64,000 nucleotides of DNA from JBCDJI01 sp964351865 (GTDB lineage Bacteria; Verrucomicrobiota; Verrucomicrobiia; Methylacidiphilales; JBCBYL01). The notes below the pieces were generated by a model. It made no database searches, was not told where the DNA came from, and saw only the letters and a program-made list of their open reading frames with translations. Of the stretch, positions 43,419-52,188 are shown one piece after another (the first letter of the stretch is position 1; each line of letters starts with the position of its first letter). The stretch is taken from the NCBI GenBank assembly GCA_964351865.1, contig CAYGPJ010000002.1, positions 1 to 64,000 of the forward strand, written 5' to 3'. The position numbers and the translations under genes were made by a program.

Positions 43419-44993
43419 TTATCCTTGAATCAGGCATTCACCCGTCATGGCTTCTGGTTGAGGAAGATTCATCAGCTTCAGTATGGTCGGGGCAATGTCA
43501 CCTAGCCGTCCCCCCTGCTTCAGCGTAAGATTCTGACAGCCCTCGCCGTAAACAACCATTTCAACCGGGTTCAAAGTATGGGAAGTGTGTGGACTCTTGG
43601 TATCTGGCACCAGCATCTGATCGGAGTTTCCGTGGTCGGCAGTAATAATCGCATGCCCCTGTTGACGATCCACCGCCTCCAAAATCTCTCCCACGCAACT
43701 ATCCACCACCTCGCAGGCTTTAATCGCCGCTTCCTGCACGCCAGTATGACCGACCATATCCGCATTGGCAAAGTTAACCACTACTAGCCCATATTTACAG
43801 GAATCAATCGCCTTTACTGTCGCATCTTTAATCCCGTAAGCACTCATCTCCGGCTTCTGATCGTAGGTAGAAACTTCTTTCGGACTGGGTATCAGTTCGC
43901 GATCTTCTCCTTCCACCGGTTCTTCACGGTAATCATTAAAAAAGAAAGTCACGTGCGGGAACTTCTCAGTTTCGGCACACCGAAACTGAGCGATGCCCTG
44001 ATCGGCCACGTAAGTGCCCAGAATGTCCTTCATTTTAGGTGGCTTCATGAAGAGCACGTTGTCACATAACCCCTTTTGATACTCACTCATCGTGGCAAAA
44101 AATATATCCAGCTTCTTACCTCGGTCAAATCCATCGAAATCATCTTCGATGAAGGCTCGAGTCAATTCACGTGGTCGGTCCCCACGGAAGTTAAAGAAAA
44201 TCACGGAATCGCCATTTTCAATCGTCGCCAAAGGTTGGCCATCATCTCCAGTAATCGCCGTTGGCACAATGAACTCATCCCCTTTTCGATTATCATCTAA
44301 CGGCTTATCGTAGTAAGCCTGAATCGCCTCCTCAGCACTCCCCGCCTGACGCTCAACCTTCCGTCCGGTCAGGCAGTCATAAGCTTGCTGCACCCGCTCC
44401 CAACGCAAATCACGATCCATCGACCAGAAGCGACCGGCCACACTGGCTACTTTACCCATTCCGATTTTTTTACATTCTGCTTCCAGATCTTTGATGTAAC
44501 CCAAACCGGTCGTCGGTCCGGTGTCACGGCCATCTGAAAAAGCATGAATGAAGACCTCCGGCACCTCAGCCTTTTTAGCTTCTCTGAGCAATCCATATAA
44601 ATGTTCCAGCATCGCATGCACGCCGGCATCCGATACCAAGCCCATCAAATGCAATTTACCTCCCCTGAGTTTCACTTGCTCGACGACACGGTTGAAAGTT
44701 CCATTGTCTTTGACCTGATCCAGTTCAAAAGCCTTGTTAATGCGAACAATTTCCTGATCCACAATACGACCAGCACCAATGTTTTGATGGCCCACCTCAC
44801 TATTCCCCATGATTCCTACGGGCAACCCGACATCCAACCCACAGGCGTGTAATTCCGTGCGGGGCCAATTCGCGGTCAATCCGTCTGATATCGGAGTCTG
44901 GGCGATTTTAACCGCATTACAAAAATCCAAACTTCCATCATGGTTTTCACCCCATCCGTCACGAATAATCAATACAACTGGTTTACGGCTCAT
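43419..44993 (-). CDS. gpmI: 2,3-bisphosphoglycerate-independent phosphoglycerate mutase
   Basis: Interconverts 3- and 2-phosphoglycerate with two Mn ions. The nucleophile Ser65 lies in GIMGNSEVGHQNIGAGR. KPVVLIIRDGWG starts the alkaline-phosphatase fold and ITADHGNSDQM supplies metal ligands. About 524 residues from ATG 44993 (MSRKPVV). An upstream ATG 45014 would add seven. pyrC starts 37 bp downstream. Confidence 0.94.
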   Translation of the reverse strand: MSRKPVVLIIRDGWGENHDGSLDFCNAVKIAQTPISDGLTANWPRTELHACGLDVGLPVGIMGNSEVGHQNIGAGRIVDQEIVRINKAFELDQVKDNGTFNRVVEQVKLRGGKLHLMGLVSDAGVHAMLEHLYGLLREAKKAEVPEVFIHAFSDGRDTGPTTGLGYIKDLEAECKKIGMGKVASVAGRFWSMDRDLRWERVQQAYDCLTGRKVERQAGSAEEAIQAYYDKPLDDNRKGDEFIVPTAITGDDGQPLATIENGDSVIFFNFRGDRPRELTRAFIEDDFDGFDRGKKLDIFFATMSEYQKGLCDNVLFMKPPKMKDILGTYVADQGIAQFRCAETEKFPHVTFFFNDYREEPVEGEDRELIPSPKEVSTYDQKPEMSAYGIKDATVKAIDSCKYGLVVVNFANADMVGHTGVQEAAIKACEVVDSCVGEILEAVDRQQGHAIITADHGNSDQMLVPDTKSPHTSHTLNPVEMVVYGEGCQNLTLKQGGRLGDIAPTILKLMNLPQPEAMTGECLIQG

Positions 44994-45108
44994 AGAGGAA
45001 AAAGATAACCACATTCACCTGGCCCTGTCACGAATTGTGTCCAAATGAATAGGCAGCCTTACTGCGGTTTGTTAATTCGGAGATAGCACTATACGTATTC
45101 CGTCCTCT

Positions 45109-46143
45109 TCATCCCACAACATCGACTTGCAAATCCCTAAGCGAACAAAGCTCATCATCAGCGATACACTTGATCTTACGCGCACCTGAAGAGCGTTTAG
45201 CGCCAAACCGCCAGCGCTGTTCTTTGAACACATCCTCCACACTAGACTTGGTTCCAATCACGGCCCCGTCACAAAAATAGCGAACCCTGCACAAGAGCAC
45301 CTCCTGAGCTGAGAGTTTCCCCTGTTTATTGAGCACCGCCCTGATTCGTTCCTCGGAAATTCCCTTACGTAAGGGATTTCCCGGTGCCGCCACGCCTTCA
45401 CCCGATCCACGCAGCATCAGTTCAGTGCGATAGACCTCAAGTGATTGCTTAAGTCCCACCGGTTCAGCATTGCGGAACGCTCTGAGCGTATTGATCACCT
45501 GCTGCACGCCTTGCTGTGCAGCCTCTTGACCTGAACTGGCTTCGGCATAGCTGCACCAGCGATAATCTTTAGGATCTTCGACGATTCCAGCTCGGATCGG
45601 ATTAAGATCAATATAAGCCGACATCATCGCCAAGGCCTCAGCATCCATCCCGTTGATGAGCACACTCTTATAGCGAGATTCCCAGAGGGTGCCACTGCGC
45701 TGATGGATACGGTTAAACCACTGAGTGAACTCCTGCTTGAGTCCTTTCATAAAGAAACAGACATTACCCATGCGCTTGAGGTAGGATTCCTTTAAATCAT
45801 CGGCAGGCTGCTGATCATCATACTTACGCCAGGCCAGCAGTTTCTGACGCACATCCGCATATTCGAATTTGGAGACATTACGTTTCAAGTGAGCCAGAAA
45901 ATCCGCATCCGACATCTCCAACTTACCACCCCGCGGTTCCTCCACCAGCAGATGGAAATGGTTATCCATAATGCAGTAAGACACCACTTTGAGGCAGCAG
46001 AAGCGCTCGTATTTAAGCAGCAGCTTCACAAAGTATTCCTTTTCCTGATCCCCCAGCAGGAACTGCCGGCCTACCACCCGGGAAACACAGTGATAATAAG
46101 CCGAACTCCAGTGCTCGGGCGCTCGCATCCGTTTCTGTCGCAT
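45109..46143 (-). CDS. REP-associated tyrosine transposase (RAYT, Y1_Tnp family)
   Basis: About 344 residues. The HuH nuclease motif is clear: H62-x-H64 in CIMDNHFHLLVEEP, with the upstream strand MRAPEHWSSAYYHCVSR typical of RAYTs. A catalytic Tyr lies further on, possibly in DLNPIRAGIVEDPKDYRWCSYA. Such enzymes nick and join DNA at REP hairpins in proteobacteria. I chose ATG 46143; the longer frame starts at TTG. The C-terminal 130 residues extend beyond the nuclease core. A weak palindrome lies 7 bp past its stop, but no GTAG-type REP flanks the gene directly. Confidence 0.87.
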   Translation of the reverse strand: MRQKRMRAPEHWSSAYYHCVSRVVGRQFLLGDQEKEYFVKLLLKYERFCCLKVVSYCIMDNHFHLLVEEPRGGKLEMSDADFLAHLKRNVSKFEYADVRQKLLAWRKYDDQQPADDLKESYLKRMGNVCFFMKGLKQEFTQWFNRIHQRSGTLWESRYKSVLINGMDAEALAMMSAYIDLNPIRAGIVEDPKDYRWCSYAEASSGQEAAQQGVQQVINTLRAFRNAEPVGLKQSLEVYRTELMLRGSGEGVAAPGNPLRKGISEERIRAVLNKQGKLSAQEVLLCRVRYFCDGAVIGTKSSVEDVFKEQRWRFGAKRSSGARKIKCIADDELCSLRDLQVDVVG

Positions 46144-46275
46144 AACATTGACCAGAATACCAACCCACCCAAAACTCAGCAAGCTCTTTTCTACAAAAGG
46201 TCTGTCCCTTTATAGAGGACTAAGAGTGAAACATTCAGACGTTAATTTTTGAGGCTGAATTTCGGCGCAGTGTGG

Positions 46276-46284
46276 TGCTATAAT
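46276..46284 (+). promoter_or_regulatory. Extended -10 promoter upstream of hpnC
   Basis: TGCTATAAT (46276-46284) is a perfect extended -10 element, 71 bp before the hpnC ATG. The matching -35 region is poor, as usual for extended -10 promoters. It would drive hpnC and the overlapping hpnDE. Confidence 0.5.
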
Positions 46285-46355
46285 GTTTATTTGGCCACTT
46301 TCTGCTCCTGTAGTTGCCATGTCTAAAAGATTGCGCTACCAAGGTTTGCTTTAAT

Positions 46356-47252
46356 ATGAATCTAGAGGAAGCCTACGACCATTGTTCTTATCTGGCCCGC
46401 ACCCACTACGAAAATTTTCCGGTGGGACGTATGGTTCCCAAGTCATTACGTCCTCATGTGCATGCCGTATATGCCTTTGCGCGCACGGCAGATGATATCG
46501 CAGATGAAGGCTATGCTGATCCGCGCGTTCCCAATCCCAACCAGGACGCCGAAGCCCCTTCCGAGCAGGAGCGATTAGAGATGATGCACGGTTATCAATC
46601 GGACCTGGAAGCCTGCCTTAACGGTACGGCAGGTCGTCCGGAACACGATTGGATTTTTCTTCCATTGGCGGATACCATTCAAAAATGTGATCTCCCCCCC
46701 TACTTGTTCCGCGATCTGCTCTCGGCCTTTGAGCAGGATATCACCAAGCGACGTTATGAGAATTTTGAAACAGTATTGGATTACTGTCAGCGCAGCGCCA
46801 ACCCAGTGGGTCGGTTGGTGCTACATTTACATGGAATTCACGATGAAAAGCTGCACAAAATGTCCGATCATATCTGCACCGGCCTGCAATTGGCCAATTT
46901 CTGGCAAGATGTGTCGGTCGATCTTGGTAAAGACCGGATCTACATTCCAACGGCAGACATGGAGCGCAATGGGGTGACTGAAGCCGAATTATTCTCTGGT
47001 AGCGCCACGGAAGGCTATACTCGCTGCATGCAGGACATGGTGGAACGCGCGTGGATTCAATTTCGCTCGGGCCGGAATCTTCCCCGTTATCTGAACTTTC
47101 CGTTGAGTCTGGAAATTCGCCTGACCTGGCTCGGTGGAACCGCCATCTTGAAGAAAATTGAAAAACAAAACTTCGACACGCTGGCCGAACGCCCGAAGTT
47201 AAAGAAACGCGATTTACCTTTACTGCTGCTCTATGCCCTCTTTACCCGATAA
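46356..47252 (+). CDS. hpnC: Hydroxysqualene synthase HpnC
   Basis: A squalene/phytoene-synthase-fold enzyme of about 298 residues. In the bacterial three-enzyme route HpnD makes presqualene diphosphate, HpnC turns it into hydroxysqualene and HpnE reduces that to squalene. The first Asp-rich motif is TADDIADE (D46-D50) and the second is NFWQDVSVDLGKDRIYIP. ATG 46356 is preferred over TTG 46314. It overlaps the next gene by 20 bp, so translation is coupled. Confidence 0.9.
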   Translation: MNLEEAYDHCSYLARTHYENFPVGRMVPKSLRPHVHAVYAFARTADDIADEGYADPRVPNPNQDAEAPSEQERLEMMHGYQSDLEACLNGTAGRPEHDWIFLPLADTIQKCDLPPYLFRDLLSAFEQDITKRRYENFETVLDYCQRSANPVGRLVLHLHGIHDEKLHKMSDHICTGLQLANFWQDVSVDLGKDRIYIPTADMERNGVTEAELFSGSATEGYTRCMQDMVERAWIQFRSGRNLPRYLNFPLSLEIRLTWLGGTAILKKIEKQNFDTLAERPKLKKRDLPLLLLYALFTR

Positions 47253-49443
47253 TTCCCAGTTGCTCATTGAGCTTGAGGAGGACAGTAAAGCCATTACCGA
47301 AAAGAGTGGCTCCAATCTGGCTTTTTCCTTTATTTCACTACCCAAAGAAAAGCAGCAGGCGATGTCGTCGTTCTATGCTTTTTGTCGCATTGCGGACGAC
47401 ATCGTGGATGAACGCAGTGTGCCGGTTAACGAGCGGGCCATAAGAATCAATGCCTGGCGGAAAGAAGTAGAAGCCTGCTATCACGGCACCCCGGAAACTA
47501 CTTTGGGGCGAGAGCTGCAGAGACTGGTTAAACGCTGGCTGATTCCACCTGAGCCTTTTCTGGAAATTCTGGCCGGCGTCGAGATGGATCTGAACAAAAA
47601 TCGCTATGAGACATTCGAGGAACTGGAACAATATTGTTATCGGGTGGCTTCTGCTGTCGGACTGGTTTCAATTGAAATCTTTGAATATGAGAACCCGAAT
47701 GCTCGCGAGTATGCCATTGCTTTGGGAATGGCCTTCCAATTGACCAATATTCTGCGTGATATAGGCTATGATCTTAAGGAATACGATCGCGTTTATGTTC
47801 CGCAAGTGGAACTGCGGCAGTTTGGCCTGACAGAAGATGCCCTCCTGGCTGATACTCCAAGTCCTGCGCGGCAACGTTTTCTGCACATGCAGTATCATCG
47901 TGCCTGCCACTACTTCCACAAAGCCGCCCGCCTATTTCCGCATGAGTCGCGCTGCAACTTCATTGCTGCGGAGGTAATGACCGAAATCTACTACGGCTTA
48001 CTGGAAAAACTGCACCGCGCTAATTTCCCCATCGGCACCACCCCTACCCGCCTTTCCAAATTTGAAAAAACCTGGCATCTGCTGCGGGCTTATCGCCGTG
48101 GAGGCGCGGCCATTAATAATATCTACGCATCTCCCCCGCGCAAAGTTGCCGTCTTCGGCGGCGGTTTCTCCGGAATGTCTGCTGCCTTGCACCTTTCCCG
48201 TGAAGGCCATCAAGTAGAATTACATGAAGCAAAGGCCTATATCGGCGGAAGGGCACATAGCTTTACTGAACCCAAATACGGGCTTAATCTTGATAATGGT
48301 CAGCATATTATGATGGGTTGCTATCACCATTGCATGGAGATGGTGCATTTATTACATGCCGAAGATCGGTTAGATTGCCCGGATTCGCTGGCAGTGCCCT
48401 ACCATAACCGCGACGGCCGTGTCTCATTGCTAGATTCAGGAAAGTTTCCTCCACCGTTCCATCTACTGGGGGCACTTTGCACCTTTAGTGAGGTTAATTG
48501 GAAAGATCGCCTCACGATGATGGGGTTTGCTATCGCTGTCCGGTTGGGGGCTACGCCAGGTAAAGATGAAACAGTGGCCCAATGGCTCAAACGATACCGG
48601 CAGACCCCGCAATCTATTCGTGCCCTGTGGGAGCCGTTTTGCATTGCAGCCCTCAATGAACCGATCTTTGACGCTTCGGCTACTCTATTACATGCCGTAC
48701 TCACCCGATCCCTGTTCGGCGGCAAAAATGATTCCTCCATTTTTATCGCCAAAGTCGGCCTCAGTGACCTGTTCATGCCGGAACTGGAGCATTTTCTCAA
48801 CGCTACCGGTGGCAGCGTGAAACAGAGCAGTGGCATTAAAACCATGACCATCGAAGATGGCCGAATCCAATCGGTCACCACTACCAAGGGCGAGCAGGTG
48901 GATGCCGTTGAATACGTCAGCGCCCTTCCCTGGAAAGCGCTTAAGTCGCTCTTACCTGACTCTCATTCTCTGACACGACAGCTCAGCCAGATCCCCTCCA
49001 GTCCGATCCTGGCGCTGCACATTCTATGTGATGTTGAAATCAGCAAAGAAATGTTCGTCGGTTTACTGGATGCCAAAATTGATTGGATTTTCAATCGCAC
49101 TTCCCAACTGGAAGACGACGATTCACGGTATTTATTCTCGATCATTATCAGCGCAGCCTATGACTTTGCCAGCCTACCAGCTAAAACATTAGAAGCTGAA
49201 ATATGGGCAGAGATCAATGAATTCTTTCCTCATACGAAAGGTGGAAAAATAGAGCATAGTGTGCTGTACAAATCGATTGACGCGACGTTTGCCGCGCGTC
49301 CGGCGACCGAAGCGTTACGGCCGGGCCCGACTACCGAGTGGGGTAACCTGCATATCGCTGGCGACTGGACGGATACCGGCTTGCCCGGCACCCTAGAGGG
49401 GGCGGCACTCAGTGGCAAGCGAGTGGCGGAGCTCTTGCGTTAG
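47233..49443 (+). CDS. hpnD-hpnE: Fused presqualene diphosphate synthase (HpnD) and squalene-forming flavoprotein (HpnE)
   Basis: A 736-residue single frame. Residues 1-285 are a squalene-synthase-like domain with CRIADDIVDE (D55-D59) and NILRDIGYDLKEYDRVYVP, matching HpnD. Residues about 303-736 are an FAD-dependent amine-oxidase-fold protein with VAVFGGGFSGMSAALHLS and late LHIAGDWTDTGLPGTLEGA, matching HpnE. In most bacteria these are separate genes. With hpnC the three activities needed to make squalene from farnesyl diphosphate are encoded by two adjacent genes. No squalene cyclase gene is in the window. Confidence 0.92.
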   Translation: MPSLPDNSQLLIELEEDSKAITEKSGSNLAFSFISLPKEKQQAMSSFYAFCRIADDIVDERSVPVNERAIRINAWRKEVEACYHGTPETTLGRELQRLVKRWLIPPEPFLEILAGVEMDLNKNRYETFEELEQYCYRVASAVGLVSIEIFEYENPNAREYAIALGMAFQLTNILRDIGYDLKEYDRVYVPQVELRQFGLTEDALLADTPSPARQRFLHMQYHRACHYFHKAARLFPHESRCNFIAAEVMTEIYYGLLEKLHRANFPIGTTPTRLSKFEKTWHLLRAYRRGGAAINNIYASPPRKVAVFGGGFSGMSAALHLSREGHQVELHEAKAYIGGRAHSFTEPKYGLNLDNGQHIMMGCYHHCMEMVHLLHAEDRLDCPDSLAVPYHNRDGRVSLLDSGKFPPPFHLLGALCTFSEVNWKDRLTMMGFAIAVRLGATPGKDETVAQWLKRYRQTPQSIRALWEPFCIAALNEPIFDASATLLHAVLTRSLFGGKNDSSIFIAKVGLSDLFMPELEHFLNATGGSVKQSSGIKTMTIEDGRIQSVTTTKGEQVDAVEYVSALPWKALKSLLPDSHSLTRQLSQIPSSPILALHILCDVEISKEMFVGLLDAKIDWIFNRTSQLEDDDSRYLFSIIISAAYDFASLPAKTLEAEIWAEINEFFPHTKGGKIEHSVLYKSIDATFAARPATEALRPGPTTEWGNLHIAGDWTDTGLPGTLEGAALSGKRVAELLR

Positions 49444-49457
49444 AACTTGGATAATAA

Positions 49458-49634
49458 AATCCACGCAAAACTGGTGAAGCGCATAAAGGTCAATGTGGCT
49501 TCGAAAAGTTGCGTATTACCTTTCAAGAGCGTGCGCCCCAAGTGGGGTGGGGACACCCACTGCTACAACAGCAAGCGTGGTGTTGCTCTCCTAATGTTCA
49601 GCGCTTCGTTAAATCGTATCTGGAGGTAATGAGT
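49458..49634 (+). other. Intergenic open frame with palindromes, possible repeat element
   Basis: The convergent gap between hpnDE and serA contains an uninterrupted 58-codon frame (APQVGWGHPLLQQQAW in its middle, stop TAA 49632-49634) without a clear start. It also has two palindromes: AGTGGG (49541-49546) with CCCACT (49556-49561), and AGCAA (49570-49574) with TTGCT (49583-49587). It looks more like a non-coding repeat or gene fragment than a gene. No terminator with a T-tract is seen. Confidence 0.35.
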
Positions 49635-49668
49635 TAATTCAGAATTGGGTGTAGGTAACTCAAGAGGA

Positions 49669-51270
49669 TTATGAAACCCTGACGGCTTTAACTGTCAGGA
49701 TATTCTCATCGGAGAGCAGTTCTTCCAACACTTCATCATTAGGCATGGAGTCCAGATTTAAGACACTAAGTGCGTGAGAACCTGCCTCCGCGCGAGATAA
49801 TGACATACTGGCGATGTTGATTTCATGTTTCGCCATCAGCGTTCCGATCAACCCGATAATACCCGGCGTATCGACATTCTCCAGCACCAGCAGGACTCCT
49901 TCCGGACTGGTTTCCAGATTGAAGTGATGGATGCGCACGATCCGAGGGACCGCACCAAATAGCGTTCCGCTGATTGATCTCACCTGACCGTCATCGGTCT
50001 TGACCGAGACCGTAATGAGTTCGGAATAATCTGCCTCGAAGGCATCACGACTTTCACTGTATCCGATCCCTAGAGTTTCGGCGAAATGAGTCACGTTAAT
50101 TTCATTAACGCTGTTGTTGTAGATGTGTTGCAGGAATCCTTTGACGGCGGAACGAGTGACGGATGTGGTGTCCTGGTCTTTGATTTTGCCATAATAATCC
50201 ACTGAAATAGAAGCTACCCGCTTGGGGGCAAGTTGCGCCAGGATCAGTCCTAGTTTATTACTCAATTCAATATAAGGCTTTAAGGTTTCCAGCGTTTTCG
50301 CATCCACACTAGGCACATTCACCGCGTTGCGAACCGTGCCGGTCTGCAGTAAATCAGCGACTGATTCGGCAACTTCAATCCCCACCCCCTCTTGAGCTTC
50401 TGCGGTGGAAGCACCGAGGTGCGGAGTCATGACGAAATTATCCAGTTCCCGCAGTGCGAAGTCTGCTGCCGGGGGTTCCTCAGTGTAGACATCAAATGCT
50501 GCTCCCGCGATCTGCTTACTCTTCAGTGCCTCATACAAATCTGCCTCGTCCACCAAGCCACCGCGGGCGCAGTTAATGATGCGCAGGTCAGGCTTACATT
50601 TGGCAAGATTACCCTTATTAATCAGCCCCTTCGTATCTTTAGTCATGGGAATATGCAGCGTGATGTAATCACACTCAGCCAGCATTTCATCGAGATCTTC
50701 AAACAGTTCTACTTGCAAACTGCGGGCGCGACTGAGGGATAAATAAGGATCGAATGCCAGCACTCTCATACCAAAGGCGAATGCGCGTCGCGCAAACTCG
50801 GTGCCGATACGCCCCATTCCGATGATGCCCACGACCTTGTTATTGATTTCAACCCCTTCATACAACTTGCGATCCCAGCGACCGGCCTTCATCGAGCCGT
50901 GTGCCTGAGGAATGTGACGAGACAAGGAGAGCATCATGGAAAACGCCAACTCAGCAGTCGAAATCGTATTGCCACTGGGGGTATTCATTACAACGATTCC
51001 TTTTTCGGTAGCCGCTTTGACGTCGACATTGTCCACGCCAACCCCGGCACGACCGATGACTTTAAGGCAATCCGCTTTTTCGATCACTGAACGAGGAACC
51101 TTAGTCGCACTGCGAACAATGACCGCATGAACACCCTCGATACAAGCCAGTAGTTCATCTTCCGTTTTCTTGCCTGCGACCGTAACTTTAAAGTTTTCAA
51201 ACTCGGAAAGTTTATCGATTCCGCGTTGCGAAACACCATCGAGTACTAAAATGTGATAAGATTGCGACAT
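49669..51270 (-). CDS. serA: D-3-phosphoglycerate dehydrogenase
   Basis: First step of serine synthesis from 3-phosphoglycerate. The NAD-binding GIIGMGRIGTEFARRAFAFG, the catalytic region GRAGVGVDNVDVKAAT and VMTPHLGASTAEAQEG (catalytic His) are present. An intervening domain and a C-terminal ACT domain (LLVLENVDTPGIIGLIG) follow, giving the long 533-residue form. The ACT domain suggests serine feedback. It is divergent from the SufR-like regulator across about 214 bp. Confidence 0.95.
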   Translation of the reverse strand: MSQSYHILVLDGVSQRGIDKLSEFENFKVTVAGKKTEDELLACIEGVHAVIVRSATKVPRSVIEKADCLKVIGRAGVGVDNVDVKAATEKGIVVMNTPSGNTISTAELAFSMMLSLSRHIPQAHGSMKAGRWDRKLYEGVEINNKVVGIIGMGRIGTEFARRAFAFGMRVLAFDPYLSLSRARSLQVELFEDLDEMLAECDYITLHIPMTKDTKGLINKGNLAKCKPDLRIINCARGGLVDEADLYEALKSKQIAGAAFDVYTEEPPAADFALRELDNFVMTPHLGASTAEAQEGVGIEVAESVADLLQTGTVRNAVNVPSVDAKTLETLKPYIELSNKLGLILAQLAPKRVASISVDYYGKIKDQDTTSVTRSAVKGFLQHIYNNSVNEINVTHFAETLGIGYSESRDAFEADYSELITVSVKTDDGQVRSISGTLFGAVPRIVRIHHFNLETSPEGVLLVLENVDTPGIIGLIGTLMAKHEINIASMSLSRAEAGSHALSVLNLDSMPNDEVLEELLSDENILTVKAVRVS

Positions 51271-51484
51271 AGGCAGGGAAAACTAGTGATCCACCTCGCC
51301 GCTGTCAAATCATCTGGGGACATAAGAATGGCTAACTTATCGGATTATTAAGGATGATAATCAGTTAAACCGTGAAAACATGTCATTATTACATTAAATG
51401 AACGTAAAAAGTCTTGCAAAAGAACGGCCGCTTTTTAACCTGAAAAGATAATTTCTTGTTGATAGTGCTAGATTTGAACCACAT

Positions 51485-52123
51485 ATGAAGAATAAGCTGC
51501 TTAAAAAGGTCTCCAAAAATCCCAAGCTTTTGATCCTTACGGAGATCAAGCGTAGCCAAGGACTTTCGGTGTCTGAGCTTTGCGATCGTATCGGTCTTTC
51601 TTACATGGGGGTCAAACAACACTGTATCGCCCTTGAAAAAGACGGCTACCTAGACACCTGGCGCCGCCCGAAAGGAATGGGGCGCCCTGAAAAGGCATAT
51701 CGCCTGACTGAAGGAGCTCAGGATTTCTTCCCAACCGAATACAGCAACCTCACTAGCCAGATCCTTGAATCGATTGACGATGTCTATGGGCCTTCTTCAG
51801 CTGAGAAAATTTTGCATAATATTTACGAAAAAGACGTAAAAACTCTCCAGAAGTATATTGCGGCCGACACGGTAGAAGAACGTTGCCGACAACTGGCGAA
51901 CTTCCGCGAAGAACACGGCTATATGAGCGAGTTTCTGATGGATGACAACACAGGTCGCTTCCAGATAATCGAATACAATTCCCCCATTCTGATCTGTTTG
52001 GATCGCTTCCCGATACTTCGTGATTTGGAACGCCAAATGTTTGAAAAGCTGCTTAAGGCACCTGTTGAAAGAGGAGAAGAACGAGTCTCAGGTCTCTACA
52101 AATGTAGCTTCAAAGTCGGTTAA
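51485..52123 (+). CDS. SufR-like winged-helix transcriptional regulator with reduced cysteine set
   Basis: 212 residues. The N-terminal helix-turn-helix (LSVSELCDRIGLSYMGVKQHC, about 27-48) and the wing KGMGRPEKAYRLT match the ArsR/SufR type. The C-terminal half follows the SufR plan (IIEYNSPI, FPILRDLERQMFEKLL, VSGLYKCSF). Where SufR carries Fe-S-binding cysteines, the first position is Ser (EYNSPI) and the second Arg; only the last Cys (YKCSF) remains. Fe-S sensing is therefore doubtful. It lies 65 bp upstream of hemB on the same strand and could regulate haem synthesis, which is an inference from position. Confidence 0.75.
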   Translation: MKNKLLKKVSKNPKLLILTEIKRSQGLSVSELCDRIGLSYMGVKQHCIALEKDGYLDTWRRPKGMGRPEKAYRLTEGAQDFFPTEYSNLTSQILESIDDVYGPSSAEKILHNIYEKDVKTLQKYIAADTVEERCRQLANFREEHGYMSEFLMDDNTGRFQIIEYNSPILICLDRFPILRDLERQMFEKLLKAPVERGEERVSGLYKCSFKVG

Positions 52124-52188
52124 CTCCTTCCCGGTAGTACCCGATAATTCGAAAATTACCGGGTTCCATTCATTTATTTACTTTCCTC

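Noticed and set aside
45078..45102. Weak palindrome 7 bp beyond the RAYT stop (CGGAGATA with TATTCCG)
   Set aside because: It recalls the REP stem, but pairing needs a bulge and no GTAG/CTAC foot is present, so I do not count it as a family member.
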